This document shows, one piece after another, positions 24,973 through 34,409 of a stretch of DNA of 42,386 nt. The DNA is from Bacteroidales bacterium (lineage in GTDB: Bacteria > Bacteroidota > Bacteroidia > Bacteroidales > UBA7960). The stretch covers positions 1 through 42,386 of the forward strand of contig PUKZ01000169.1 in NCBI GenBank assembly GCA_003550725.1, read 5' to 3'. The position numbers and the translations under genes are program-made. The stretch's first letter is position 1, and each line of letters begins with the position of its first letter. A model generated the notes under the pieces. It had not been told where the DNA came from and searched no databases. It saw only the letters and a program-made list of their open reading frames with translations.

Positions 24973-27900
24973 ATGAATATTTACAAAACTGCCGTAAAAA
25001 GACCAATAGCTACAATTGTGTTATTTATAGGTTTAATTGCAATTGGTATTTATTCTTTACAAAGACTACCTATTGATCTTTACCCTGAAATTGAACCCAT
25101 GATGATCAGTGTTTCTACTACTTATGAGGGTGCAAGTGCCGCTGACATCGAATCTAATATAACCAGGCCGCTGGAAGACAACCTTACTACACTTACAAAC
25201 CTGAAAGATATTACTTCAGAATCGCGTGATAATGTATCATCTATTACTCTCGAATTTGATTGGGGGACCAACCTGGATGAAGCAAGTAACGAAATACGTG
25301 ATGTAATTGGCCGTATTGGGGCATTTTTGCCGGAAGATGCTGATGACCCGATAATTTTTAAATTCAGTACAGACATGATTCCTGTGATGATGATGGCCGT
25401 GACAGCAGATGAAAGTTACCAGGCGCTTGGCAAAATAATTGATGATCAAATCATAAACAGGCTTAACAGGATTGAAGGTGTAGGAAATGTTTTTATGGTA
25501 GGCGAACCGGAAAGGGAAATACAGGTAAATATTGACCCGCGTAAGCTTGAAGCATACAACATAAGTTTAGAGCATATTGGAAATGTTATACGTTCAGAGA
25601 ATTTAGATTATCCTGTTGGTAATATAAAAATGGGCCAGACCGATTATCCGCTCAGGTATACAGGTGAGTTTCAGGAAAGTTATGAAATCAATAATATTGT
25701 AGTAGCTAACCGGGCCGGCAGCCCTGTTTATATGCGTGATATTGCGGAAGTAAAAGATACTCTCAGGGAAAAAGTAGTTATCGAACGTGTTAACAGGGAA
25801 GAGGGCTTACGTTTTTTCGTTCAAAGACAAAGTGGTGCAAATGCCGTTGAAATAGCCAATTCTGTTAATGAAATAATCCCTGAACTTGAAAAAGGACTGC
25901 CTCCGGATATCACAATAATACCTATTTTTGATACATCAGAATTTATTGTTGATTCTATTGACAACCTAACTGATGTGCTGATATATGCTGCAGTATTTGT
26001 AGTTTTGGTTGTACTTTTATTTTTAGGAAAATGGCGGGCAACGTTTATTATATTTTTAACTATACCGGTATCACTAATTACCGCCTTTATTTACCTTGAT
26101 ATATCCGGTAATACCTTAAATATAATTTCATTGTCATCTCTGGCTATTGCTATGGGAATGGTAGTTGATGACGCAATAGTCGTTTTGGAGAATATAACAA
26201 AACATTTTGAGAGAGGGTCATTAGCAAGAGAAGCGTCAATATTTGGTACCAACGAAGTTGCCCAGCCGGTTATAGCATCTACTCTTACAGTGATAGCTGT
26301 TTTTTTCCCCATGACTCTTATAACCGGTTTGATGGGAATTTTCTTTAACCAATTGGGTTATATTGTTGTGATAACGGTCTCCGTTTCTACTATTGCTGCT
26401 TTATCTTTGACACCAATGCTTTCTTCAAAATTTTTGGGTAAAAGAACTAAAAAAAGCGGATTAGGCCCGAAATTATCAAAAGCACTTACCGGTTTTTTTG
26501 ATTTTATTGACAATGTTTATACTGCAATATTGCGGTGGGCCTTAAAAAACAAATGGAAAGTAGTTGTTTTATCAGGCTTATTGTTTTTTGCAAGTCTTTT
26601 TTCTTTATTAATTATTGGAACAAGCTTTTTCCCTGAAACAGATGAAAACCAAGTTCGGGCAGAAATTGAATTGCCTATGGGTTATAGAATTGAAGAAGGT
26701 TCTAAAATAGCAAGTGATATAGAAGATATAATTGAAGATAAATACCCTGAAGTTGACAGGTATTCTGTTAGTGTGGGTGATGCCGGAGGATTTTTTGGTG
26801 GTGGAGGCGGAACAAGTAATATTATTAATATCCGTATGGGATTAGTAGAATCAAGAGAGCGTGAAAGGGATGCTTTTGAAATTGCAGAACTTTTACGTCG
26901 CGACATTGGTGAATTTCCGGAAGTAGTAAATTATACCGTAGAAGCCCGTGGAGGTGGTGGTGGCGGTATGGGTATGGGTGCACCTATACAGGTGGAAATC
27001 TATGGCGACGATTTTGATGTAACTAACCGGTTAGCCAGTGAATTATCTGAACGCATGGAAGGAATAGAAGGTATTAGAAATATTGATATAAGTCGTGGCG
27101 AAGATAGACCTGAATTAAGGATAGTTCCTGATCAGGAAAAGTTGGCAAGCTTTGGTCTTAACACTGCGACTGTATCAAATGCAGTCAGAAACCGCATTGA
27201 TGGTATGACAGCAACATTTTTCCGCGAAGAAGGCGACGAGTATGATGTTGTTGTACGATATAAGGAGCCTTTCCGCGAATCAATAGCCTGCATAGAAAAT
27301 ATTGTGGTTGAAAATCCGATGGGTCAAAATGTGAGACTTAAAGAAGTTGCATCGGTAGTAGAGCATTTTTCACCACCAAATATAGAACGTAAAAATCGCG
27401 TAAGATACCTGACGGTTTCAGCTTCGCTTTTCCAGCGATCGCTGGGCGATGCTACTTCTGATATACAAGGCGAATTGGATGATATGGATATACCGGGCGA
27501 TGTTTTTGTTGAATTTGGCGGAGATATAGAAGATCAAAGAGAAGCTTTTGCAGATTTGCTTTTATTACTTGCCCTTGGGATATTCCTTGTCTATGTTGTT
27601 ATGGCAGCCCAGTTTGAAAGCTTCAGAACACCTTTTATTATTATGCTCGCAATTCCTTTTGCTTTTACCGGTGTTATGATCGCTTTGTTGTTAACAGGTA
27701 CAGAATTAAGCGTTATTTCAGCTGTAGGAGGTATTATACTTGTAGGTATAGTTGTTAAGAACTCAATTGTACTTATTGATTATACTAATCTTATGAATAA
27801 TCGTGGATTGACTGTGATCAAATCAGTTTTGAGAGCCGGTAAATCAAGATTGCGCCCGGTTTTAATGACAACAGTTACTACTGTACTGGCAATGATACCA

Positions 27901-28089
27901 CTTGCATTAAGCCAGCGTGAAGGATCAGAAATATGGCAACCAATGGCTATTGCTGTAATAGGCGGGCTAACATTTTCAACACTTATTACTCTGGTATTTG
28001 TACCTGCAACTTACACCATCTTTGGAAGAGCGAGAATTAAAAAACAAAGAAGGATATTTCACAAGAAACTTTTGAAAGGTGATGTGTGA
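24973..28089 (+). CDS. RND-family multidrug/solute efflux permease
   Basis: This 1038-residue inner-membrane pump uses the proton gradient to expel substrates through the TolC duct. TM1 is ATIVLFIGLIAIGIYSL. The TM4 proton-relay motif AIAMGMVVDDAIVVLENITKH contains the paired Asp, and the C-terminal half has the matching SAVGGIILVGIVVKNSIVLI segment. PVLMTTVTTVLAMIPLAL is conserved. Both large periplasmic porter regions are present, so the length is full. Two glycine-rich stretches, FFGGGGGTSN near residue 610 and ARGGGGGGMGMG near 660, lie in the second porter region and are longer than I expect. Substrate is unknown: AcrB-like (HAE) rather than heavy-metal type, as judged from the TM4 motif. 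Confidence 0.95.
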   Translation: MNIYKTAVKRPIATIVLFIGLIAIGIYSLQRLPIDLYPEIEPMMISVSTTYEGASAADIESNITRPLEDNLTTLTNLKDITSESRDNVSSITLEFDWGTNLDEASNEIRDVIGRIGAFLPEDADDPIIFKFSTDMIPVMMMAVTADESYQALGKIIDDQIINRLNRIEGVGNVFMVGEPEREIQVNIDPRKLEAYNISLEHIGNVIRSENLDYPVGNIKMGQTDYPLRYTGEFQESYEINNIVVANRAGSPVYMRDIAEVKDTLREKVVIERVNREEGLRFFVQRQSGANAVEIANSVNEIIPELEKGLPPDITIIPIFDTSEFIVDSIDNLTDVLIYAAVFVVLVVLLFLGKWRATFIIFLTIPVSLITAFIYLDISGNTLNIISLSSLAIAMGMVVDDAIVVLENITKHFERGSLAREASIFGTNEVAQPVIASTLTVIAVFFPMTLITGLMGIFFNQLGYIVVITVSVSTIAALSLTPMLSSKFLGKRTKKSGLGPKLSKALTGFFDFIDNVYTAILRWALKNKWKVVVLSGLLFFASLFSLLIIGTSFFPETDENQVRAEIELPMGYRIEEGSKIASDIEDIIEDKYPEVDRYSVSVGDAGGFFGGGGGTSNIINIRMGLVESRERERDAFEIAELLRRDIGEFPEVVNYTVEARGGGGGGMGMGAPIQVEIYGDDFDVTNRLASELSERMEGIEGIRNIDISRGEDRPELRIVPDQEKLASFGLNTATVSNAVRNRIDGMTATFFREEGDEYDVVVRYKEPFRESIACIENIVVENPMGQNVRLKEVASVVEHFSPPNIERKNRVRYLTVSASLFQRSLGDATSDIQGELDDMDIPGDVFVEFGGDIEDQREAFADLLLLLALGIFLVYVVMAAQFESFRTPFIIMLAIPFAFTGVMIALLLTGTELSVISAVGGIILVGIVVKNSIVLIDYTNLMNNRGLTVIKSVLRAGKSRLRPVLMTTVTTVLAMIPLALSQREGSEIWQPMAIAVIGGLTFSTLITLVFVPATYTIFGRARIKKQRRIFHKKLLKGDV

Positions 28090-28106
28090 TGTGTATCAAT
28101 TAAAGG

Positions 28107-28146
28107 GTAACGAGTGACGAGTGTGTCAAGACCCGTCACTCGTTAC
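28107..28146. repeat. 13-bp perfect hairpin GTAACGAGTGACG / CGTCACTCGTTAC
   Basis: The arms at 28107-28119 and 28134-28146 pair perfectly around a 14-base loop, 18 bases after the RND stop codon. No U-tract follows, so read-through to the PG0541-like gene is possible. The same GTAACGAGTGACG core is a form commonly seen as a dispersed repeat; here only one copy is visible. Confidence 0.6.
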
Positions 28147-28226
28147 TATATAATCAGAAGCCATAAAGCGAATTTTAATAAATATATTATTAGTAAATAT
28201 CAAAACGTTAAATATAATTTATTCAG

Positions 28227-28520
28227 ATGAAATCAATATTTATAGTGTTTAATCAAGCTCTTTCTGAAAATGTGGTTAAAATGCTTGATAAAAACAACAT
28301 CAGAGGGTATACCCGCTGGGATGATGTAAAAGGCAGGGGTTCAGAAAAAGGTAATCCTCACATGGGAACTCACACCTGGCCGGCATTGAATTCGGCGATT
28401 ATGACTGTTGTTGAAGCCTCTGAAGTTGAAAAGGTGCTCAATGGAGTAAGAAAAATTAATGAAAAAGCTGAAAAACAAGGAATAAGAGCTTTTGTGTGGG
28501 ATGTGGAGAGTTCTGTTTAA
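28227..28520 (+). CDS. PG0541-family efflux-associated small protein
   Basis: This 97-residue cytoplasmic protein contains FIVFNQALSENVVKML, then GYTRWDDVKGRGSEKGNPH, HTWPALNSAIMTVVE and GIRAFVWDVE. This pattern matches the PG0541 family of Bacteroidota, found behind RND pumps and resembling the PII/CutA ferredoxin-like fold (my recall of the family, not a search). It probably senses or modulates the transporter, but the mechanism is unknown. It is the last gene of the efflux operon. Its stop (28518-28520) overlaps the stop of the convergent membrane-protein gene in a shared TTAA. Confidence 0.82.
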   Translation: MKSIFIVFNQALSENVVKMLDKNNIRGYTRWDDVKGRGSEKGNPHMGTHTWPALNSAIMTVVEASEVEKVLNGVRKINEKAEKQGIRAFVWDVESSV

Positions 28521-29413
28521 ACAACAGTCTTTGCATTTTTATGAACATTTAAAATCATACCCAATACAAAAGCAAACAGTTCGCCAGCTAAAAACCATAA
28601 CCTGCTGAAAGCCGAAATAGTGGTGGCTAAAACTGTTGTTACACCTCCCATAGCAAAAAGGCCTACAAGTGATGCCTCACGTGTACCAATACCCCCGGGA
28701 GCAAACAATGAAACTATGCCCACAATGGTTGATAAAGGAAAATATATCAGGGCAACATAACCAATCTCTGCAGTAAAGCCTAATGAAAGTACATAAAAAG
28801 CCACAGCATATAATAACCAATAAAGAATAAATACAGGAAAGACATTGAATAAATTTTTTAAAGACAGCGTTGGAAGATTTATCCTCTTACCCAATGTTTT
28901 AAATACTACCCATTGGGTCATTTTGTGAAAATATCTTGTAAATATCAAAAATGATAACAATATCCATATAGAAAAAATTATAATCTTCATTACTACAGAT
29001 ATATCAAGAGTAATAAATCCAAAAGAGCAAAAAAGAAAAACTAACCATATGCCAATAAATTGACAATTTAAAGAAATATATACAAGCTCATTTAAAGGGT
29101 AATTGTAATGCTTGTTTATGTATCCTGCTCTTCCCAGGTGCACCCAAAACTTTCCCGGTATATATCTGGACAAAACAGTTAATCCAAATGAAATTAGTGA
29201 GTCTTTAGCTGAAATTTTATAGCCATATTTTTTCAAAATTACCTTATAAGACAACCCCTGTACTAAAAATCCGGCAAATAAAAGCAAAAAGGACAAACTT
29301 AGGTATTGGTAATTTAATCTTTCAGGTATTATAATATAATCATGTCGAATGAGCTGAATTATTAAAAATAGTATCGAAATATATACAAAATAAGTAAACC
29401 ACTTTTTTTTCAT
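28517..29413 (-). CDS. LPG-synthase-type (UPF0104) integral membrane protein
   Basis: This 298-residue protein has about eight membrane helices, for example YFVYISILFLIIQLI, LSLSFLLLFAGFLVQGL, LVFLFCSFGFITL and VALIYFPLSTIVGIV. The segments TVLSRYIPGKFWVHLGRAGY and SLFAPGGIGTREASLVGLFA are hallmarks of the lysylphosphatidylglycerol-synthase transmembrane/UPF0104 family, which also includes putative lipid flippases. No cytoplasmic aminoacyltransferase domain is attached, so it is the flippase-like half only. Function is unproven; export of a lipid or glycolipid precursor is a reasonable guess. It lies downstream of the GlsB-like gene on the same strand, which is suggestive of a lipid link but not proof. 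Confidence 0.82.
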   Translation of the reverse strand: MKKKWFTYFVYISILFLIIQLIRHDYIIIPERLNYQYLSLSFLLLFAGFLVQGLSYKVILKKYGYKISAKDSLISFGLTVLSRYIPGKFWVHLGRAGYINKHYNYPLNELVYISLNCQFIGIWLVFLFCSFGFITLDISVVMKIIIFSIWILLSFLIFTRYFHKMTQWVVFKTLGKRINLPTLSLKNLFNVFPVFILYWLLYAVAFYVLSLGFTAEIGYVALIYFPLSTIVGIVSLFAPGGIGTREASLVGLFAMGGVTTVLATTISAFSRLWFLAGELFAFVLGMILNVHKNAKTVV

Positions 29414-29508
29414 ATTTGGTGTTGTTGAACTCTTATTTTTTATATTTTTAAATTAACTTCGGGTTGCTTATCATCAAATAATAAACAAATTATTATCATT
29501 TTAAACAA

Positions 29509-30468
29509 TTAAAGTAATTCTTTCTGATTTTTGTTTTTTTGCTTTTTATAACTTTCAATATGCCGTTTTTTCTTTGAAGGATAAATATCCTGAATTTTGA
29601 TCATCATAGCGATTCCTTCCATATTACCACCATAAGAATGTTTATTTTGTGCCACACCAAATATTTTTATCGTTGGAGACAAGCTCATATATGCTTTAAT
29701 TAAAGGAGGAATATTTTCGTTTCTATCTCTTACAGCTTGATTTAATTTTACAAAATCTTGTTCAAAACCTTCATTTGTAAAAATTTCTTCCAGTTTTGCG
29801 GGATCTGTTTTTATTTTTCTGGACTCATAAGGATATATAATGTTTTCTTTATCACCAAAATATTTATATAAAAAATATAACAAAATGTCTCTTGCTTCTT
29901 GATCATAGTTAAGATATAGAGTAACCCTTCCGAAAAAGTATTTGATATCAGGGTTATCTACAATTAATGCCCCTAAACCATCCCATAGATTATCGAGCGA
30001 AAACATTCCCTTTCTGTCGTCTACTGAGGGCTGATATTTTGGTTGAACAAATGATTTGCCAAGCTCCATAGTATAAGGCATATACTCAGTTATAAACTTA
30101 TCGGTTAAGTGAAACATTTTGGATGTTGCCAAATCATTTGTATTTTCAATGTTATCGGCTTCCTTAAGATTAATATAACGGTATCCGCCAACTATTTCTT
30201 CATCTTGTGGATTCCAAACAATTATTTGCTTATAAGGATTGGATTTTGTATCAAATTCATCAATATCGCATGACTTTCCTGAACCACCGCCCGAATCACG
30301 ATAAGCAATCTCGCGCAACCTGCCTATCTCTCTCATAGTGTTTGGGCAATCATGAGAAGTGAATATATATATATAATTATTTTCAAAATTGGTAACCCTG
30401 ATAAATTTATCCTTTGTAAGTTCCTCTTTTATGAGTTGCCTGTCAACCGGTGGGATAATTTTTTCCAT
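29509..30468 (-). CDS. glsB: Glycine-lipid N-acyltransferase-like GNAT protein
   Basis: This 319-residue protein resembles GlsB of Bacteroides, which transfers a 3-hydroxy fatty acyl chain to glycine in the synthesis of glycine lipids; OlsB does the equivalent step for ornithine lipids. Conserved segments are NTMREIGRLREIAYRDSGGG, WNPQDEEIVGGYRYI, MELGKSFVQPKYQ, SLDNLWDGLGALIVDNP and IPPLIKAYMSLSPTIKIFG. The GNAT fold covers about residues 40-290, and the C terminus is a basic Lys/Gln-rich tail. The partner O-acyltransferase gene (glsA), normally adjacent, is not in this window. Start ATG 30468 leads directly to EKIIPPVD, consistent with family N termini. It is cytoplasmic or membrane-peripheral. 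Confidence 0.8.
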   Translation of the reverse strand: MEKIIPPVDRQLIKEELTKDKFIRVTNFENNYIYIFTSHDCPNTMREIGRLREIAYRDSGGGSGKSCDIDEFDTKSNPYKQIIVWNPQDEEIVGGYRYINLKEADNIENTNDLATSKMFHLTDKFITEYMPYTMELGKSFVQPKYQPSVDDRKGMFSLDNLWDGLGALIVDNPDIKYFFGRVTLYLNYDQEARDILLYFLYKYFGDKENIIYPYESRKIKTDPAKLEEIFTNEGFEQDFVKLNQAVRDRNENIPPLIKAYMSLSPTIKIFGVAQNKHSYGGNMEGIAMMIKIQDIYPSKKKRHIESYKKQKNKNQKELL

Positions 30469-30713
30469 AAAATAGCTTATTTCATTAATAAAGGTTATAA
30501 AATGCTAATCCTGATAAGCTGTAAACCTAATATATGTCTTTTTTAACAAAAAAAACTGGTTTTTTTATTTGATTAAAATCCAACATTTGGTTTTAAAACG
30601 AATAACAAAATTACAAATGTTGTGCATATATACAGGTATTTTTTTAAAACAATTACAAATTGTTTATGATTAGATGCTTTTATAAAGAATAATGGCTTTT
30701 TTTTATGAAATAT

Positions 30714-31328
30714 TTATTTATTAGGTTGATTCAGGTATTGTTCTAAAAAACTTTTTAGTTCTTTATAATTATTAGTAACAGGAAGTTGTGGAAACTCTTC
30801 AATAACGTTTTGTGGCGGTTTGAACAATATTCCTACTTCAGCCTGCTTAAGCATGGTTACATCATTATAAGAGTCTCCAAAAGCTATAACTTTGTATTTA
30901 AGGCTTTGCAGGGCTTCAACAACCTTTCGTTTAGGATCTTTTTGCCTTAATTTATAATCTGTAATGTTGTTATTTGCGTCAACAATCAGATTATGGCAAA
31001 ATAGGGTGGGGCGTCCAAGTTGTTTCATAAGAGGATCTGCAAATTGTGAAAAAGTATCGGAAACCACAATTAATTGAGTTGTTTCCTTCAGCCAGTTAAT
31101 AAATTCGAGTGCTCCCTCAAGTGGTTTTATTGTTGCTATTACATTTTGTATATCCTTTAATTTCAAGCCTTTTTCTTCAAGAATTTTCAGCCTTTGCTTC
31201 ATTAACACGTCGTAATCGCTAATGTCGCGAGTGGTTAGCCGTAATTCAGGTATCCCTGTCTTCTCGGCAACATTTATCCATACTTCAGGTACAAAAACTC
31301 CTTCAAGATCAGCGCAAACTACATACAT
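30714..31328 (-). CDS. thrH: Phosphoserine phosphatase / homoserine phosphotransferase
   Basis: This 204-residue HAD-family enzyme is of the ThrH type. Pseudomonas ThrH moves phosphate from phosphoserine to homoserine or hydrolyses phosphoserine. Motif I is CADLEGVFVPE, where Asp7 is the nucleophile and Glu9 replaces the usual Asp, a ThrH feature. TTRDISDYDVLMKQRL, IATIKPLEGALEFI, LRQKDPKRK and the metal-binding AFGDSYNDVTML match ThrH closely in order and spacing, and the length is as in Pseudomonas (205). It lies 234 bases downstream of threonine synthase on the same strand, so it could supply homoserine phosphate to it. Between them is an imperfect 9-bp inverted repeat (31504-31536), a possible attenuator or terminator. 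Confidence 0.9.
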   Translation of the reverse strand: MYVVCADLEGVFVPEVWINVAEKTGIPELRLTTRDISDYDVLMKQRLKILEEKGLKLKDIQNVIATIKPLEGALEFINWLKETTQLIVVSDTFSQFADPLMKQLGRPTLFCHNLIVDANNNITDYKLRQKDPKRKVVEALQSLKYKVIAFGDSYNDVTMLKQAEVGILFKPPQNVIEEFPQLPVTNNYKELKSFLEQYLNQPNK

Positions 31329-31562
31329 AATTTCTAATTTTAATATTTATGTAAATCATTATTTGTTTATTAAATATGCTCAAAAAAATAAATTATAAAT
31401 AACAAATCCAAGCTTTAAGCACAAAATTTCTTCTTAATTAAGAGTTATTAAATTCTGGTAAATCACCATCAATATGTTACTTGTATTGACTTTAATTATT
31501 TTGATCTCTGATTTGAAGCTTATTTTGATTAGAGATTCTGAACCTGGCATTTGTTGATGGTT

Positions 31563-32936
31563 TTAACCATAATTTTTTAATAGAAACTTCTTAAAATCGT
31601 TGTAATTATTATTTAATTTAACAAAATTTTCTTTTATATCGTCTAAGCCTTCCAGGCTTGGTGGCAAATCAGGATCAAAGTCAAGAATTTCTCTTATTTT
31701 TTCGGGAAATTTTGCCGGATGAGCAGTTTCTAATGAAACACATAGCAAATTTTGATTATCAAAAGATGGAAATTCTTTCATAAACAATTCTAATCCTCGC
31801 CAACCGACTGCTCCATGAGGTTCCAGCAACAAATTGTATTTATTCCATGCTGTTTTTATGGTATTTTCAGTTTCTTTATCAGAAATACTTACTGAGTGTA
31901 GATCTTGCAGCATTTTATTCATTTTTGGCTTTACATGTATTTTGCCTTTTTCATCCATTTTTCCTCCGTATATATCTACTAAGCGAGCCAGGTTACTGGG
32001 GTGCCCTACATTCATTGCACTGGAAATGCAGTTTTTAGATGGTTCTATTTTTTGATATTTACCTCTGTTTAAAAAAACAGGAAACTCATCATTTTCGTTA
32101 GTTGCAATGATAAATTTTTCTACCGGCAACCCCATTTTCATTGCAAGTATTCCTCCCATCATATTACCAAAATTACCTGAAGGGACAGAAAAAATTATTT
32201 TTTCTTCCATTACACTTTGAGATAATTTGGCATAAGCATAAAAATAATAAACTGCCTGGGGAATCAGCCTGCCTATATTGATAGAATTGGCAGACGAAAG
32301 TTGAAGATAGTCGAGTTCGGGATCGCTAAATGCTTTTTTTACTAAAGCCTGGCAATCATCAAATTTAGTATCCAATCCAACTATAGTGATATTTTTACCC
32401 AAAGTAGTCATTTGTTTTCGTTGACGGGCTGTAACTTCATTATTAGGAAAAAGTACTACTACATTTATATTGTTAAATCCATAGAATGCATTTGCTATTG
32501 CGCTTCCAGTATCACCCGAAGTTGCCGTAAGGATTAGAAGTTTTTGATTGCGTTTTTGCAGGTAATGGTTCATTAAACGTCCCATCATGCGCCCTGCAAA
32601 ATCTTTGAATGATGCTGTCGGGCCACGGTCAAGCCGCATGACATATTTACGACCGTAAACATGCTCAAGGGGTACTTCGTAATTATAAGCATCTTTTGTC
32701 ATTGAAGCTAGCTCATAATCTTCAATAACATTTATTAAAAATTTACCAATTACAAGATCAGCAATTTCATGATATTCCATATTTTTCATCTTGCTGATCA
32801 TATCAGGCGAGATAGATGGTATTATTTCAGGCATATAAAGACCCCTGTCAGGTGCCTGACCTTTTAACATAGCTTCATCAAAAGTCAGTAATGGTGCATT
32901 TTTGTTAGTTGAATAAAACAATACAGGTTTGTTCAT
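31563..32936 (-). CDS. thrC: Threonine synthase
   Basis: This 457-residue PLP enzyme turns O-phosphohomoserine into threonine plus phosphate. The PLP lysine is Lys111 in RGPTASFKDFAGR; ILTATSGDTGSAIANAF, VPSGNFGNMMGGILAMKMG and EPHGAVGWRGLE are family motifs. The fold-type II domain and N-terminal domain (SFDEAMLKG-like, DRGLYMPE) are complete, and the length is typical of the longer bacterial class. The start is three bases after the stop of the upstream PLP-enzyme gene, so the two are co-translated or in one operon. No thrA or thrB gene is nearby; ThrH downstream may provide the phosphorylated substrate. Confidence 0.95.
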   Translation of the reverse strand: MNKPVLFYSTNKNAPLLTFDEAMLKGQAPDRGLYMPEIIPSISPDMISKMKNMEYHEIADLVIGKFLINVIEDYELASMTKDAYNYEVPLEHVYGRKYVMRLDRGPTASFKDFAGRMMGRLMNHYLQKRNQKLLILTATSGDTGSAIANAFYGFNNINVVVLFPNNEVTARQRKQMTTLGKNITIVGLDTKFDDCQALVKKAFSDPELDYLQLSSANSINIGRLIPQAVYYFYAYAKLSQSVMEEKIIFSVPSGNFGNMMGGILAMKMGLPVEKFIIATNENDEFPVFLNRGKYQKIEPSKNCISSAMNVGHPSNLARLVDIYGGKMDEKGKIHVKPKMNKMLQDLHSVSISDKETENTIKTAWNKYNLLLEPHGAVGWRGLELFMKEFPSFDNQNLLCVSLETAHPAKFPEKIREILDFDPDLPPSLEGLDDIKENFVKLNNNYNDFKKFLLKNYG

Positions 32937-32939
32937 ATT

Positions 32940-34409
32940 TTATTTCCTCCTTAATGTTGCCGAAGAAGACCCACCGGCAGAATATTCCGGAGCAGTGTTA
33001 ATTATTTTTTTTCCATCCAGAACCGATAACGCCTGATCCAGATCAGCTATAATATCATCGGGGTGTTCAGCTCCAACGCATAATCGTATAAGATTTGGCG
33101 GTATTTGAGCAAGTTTCCGACCTTCCTCACCTTGCTGTGAATGAGTTGAAATAGCCGGGATAGTTGCAACAGACTTAATTCTTCCAAGGTCTGTAGCACG
33201 CCATATTCGTTGCAAACCATCGAATACATTTCTTGTAGCACTGGCACCACCTTTAATATTAAAAGACATTAAATGACCAAACCTGTTAACCCTTTTTTGG
33301 TATTGTTCATCATGCTCAGAATCAACAAGCCATAAGTATTTTGAAGCAATATCATGTAGTGGATGACTTTCCAGACCGAGGTAATCAACCTGCTCAACAT
33401 GTTTGTGCTGAGATAAATATTTTGCAATTGTCATGGTAGAACGACTTTGAACGTCAACCCGGGTACGAAGAGTTCTTATATCGTTTAATGCCAGTATCGA
33501 ATTCATCGGCGATAGGTTTGGGCCGTTATCCCTGTTAGGTAAGGTTTTGGCATACCAGCAAAAATCAGCTTTCATATCAGGGTTATCAATATTTGATCTC
33601 AGGTTCTTTCTGGCAATAACAGCCCCTGCAATGCCAAAGCCACTTGTAAATAAAGTTTTTGAAACCGATTGCACTACTATGTCTGCACCCATAGCTAAAG
33701 GACGCATCAAAGCAGGTGTTGCTACAGTAGAATCAATAATAACCGGAATACCATATTTTTCACCAAGATTAATTACTTTTTGTAAATCAAAAAATGCCTG
33801 CCCCGGATTGCTGGGCATCTCACCATAAAGAAACCTTGTGTTTTCATCTATTTTTGACTCCCATTCATCAATCTCGTTGGAGTTAACAACCTTTCGCCAT
33901 TCAATATGCCTTTCCTGATCCTTCCTGATGGCAAATTGTTGAAAAGTCCCACCATATAACTTTGTAGTAGCAACAAAGTTAATGGGTTTTGATGGATCCC
34001 TGGTATCAGGCAAAAGAAATGGATCAACAGCGGTTTGAATAGCAGCCATGCCTGATGCCGTTGCAACACAAGACGCCTCAACATCACTGCCATAACTCTC
34101 AAGAAGTGCTAACACACCTTCCAGGTAATATATTGTAGGATTGGCTATTCTTGAATAACACCAGGTAGGAATTTGATAGCTTAATGCTGCCTCCATCTCA
34201 TCTGAATCCCGGTAAGACTGTGATGTTGACATGTAAACCGGCTCAATAATTGAACCCTGATTAAAATCAAGTGCTTCTTGCATAGAATAAATTCCATGCA
34301 CCGAAATAGTGTCAAAACGGCATTTTTTCATCTGTTTTATATGATTTTGATGCCATTCTGCAGATCTTTTTGCTGCTTCAAGGTAATGATTTATTCCTTT
34401 TGAATTCAT
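32940..34409 (-). CDS. Cys/Met-metabolism PLP-dependent enzyme (cystathionine gamma-synthase / O-acetylhomoserine sulfhydrylase type)
   Basis: This 489-residue fold-type I PLP enzyme has its cofactor lysine, Lys251, in VQSVSKTLFTSGFG. Neighbouring motifs are VATASGMAAIQTA, KLYGGTFQQFA, YGEMPSNPGQA and IPVIIDSTVATPALMRPLA. An N-terminal extension of about 30 residues (SAEWHQNHIKQMKKCRFDT) is longer than in typical MetB or MetZ, and the C-terminal tail is also extended (GGSSSATLRRK). It probably carries out gamma-replacement on an activated homoserine or gamma-elimination on methionine; the exact reaction cannot be told from sequence. It is the first gene of the thrC operon and diverges from an Lrp/AsnC regulator, a common arrangement for amino-acid-responsive control. 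Confidence 0.88.
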   Translation of the reverse strand: MNSKGINHYLEAAKRSAEWHQNHIKQMKKCRFDTISVHGIYSMQEALDFNQGSIIEPVYMSTSQSYRDSDEMEAALSYQIPTWCYSRIANPTIYYLEGVLALLESYGSDVEASCVATASGMAAIQTAVDPFLLPDTRDPSKPINFVATTKLYGGTFQQFAIRKDQERHIEWRKVVNSNEIDEWESKIDENTRFLYGEMPSNPGQAFFDLQKVINLGEKYGIPVIIDSTVATPALMRPLAMGADIVVQSVSKTLFTSGFGIAGAVIARKNLRSNIDNPDMKADFCWYAKTLPNRDNGPNLSPMNSILALNDIRTLRTRVDVQSRSTMTIAKYLSQHKHVEQVDYLGLESHPLHDIASKYLWLVDSEHDEQYQKRVNRFGHLMSFNIKGGASATRNVFDGLQRIWRATDLGRIKSVATIPAISTHSQQGEEGRKLAQIPPNLIRLCVGAEHPDDIIADLDQALSVLDGKKIINTAPEYSAGGSSSATLRRK

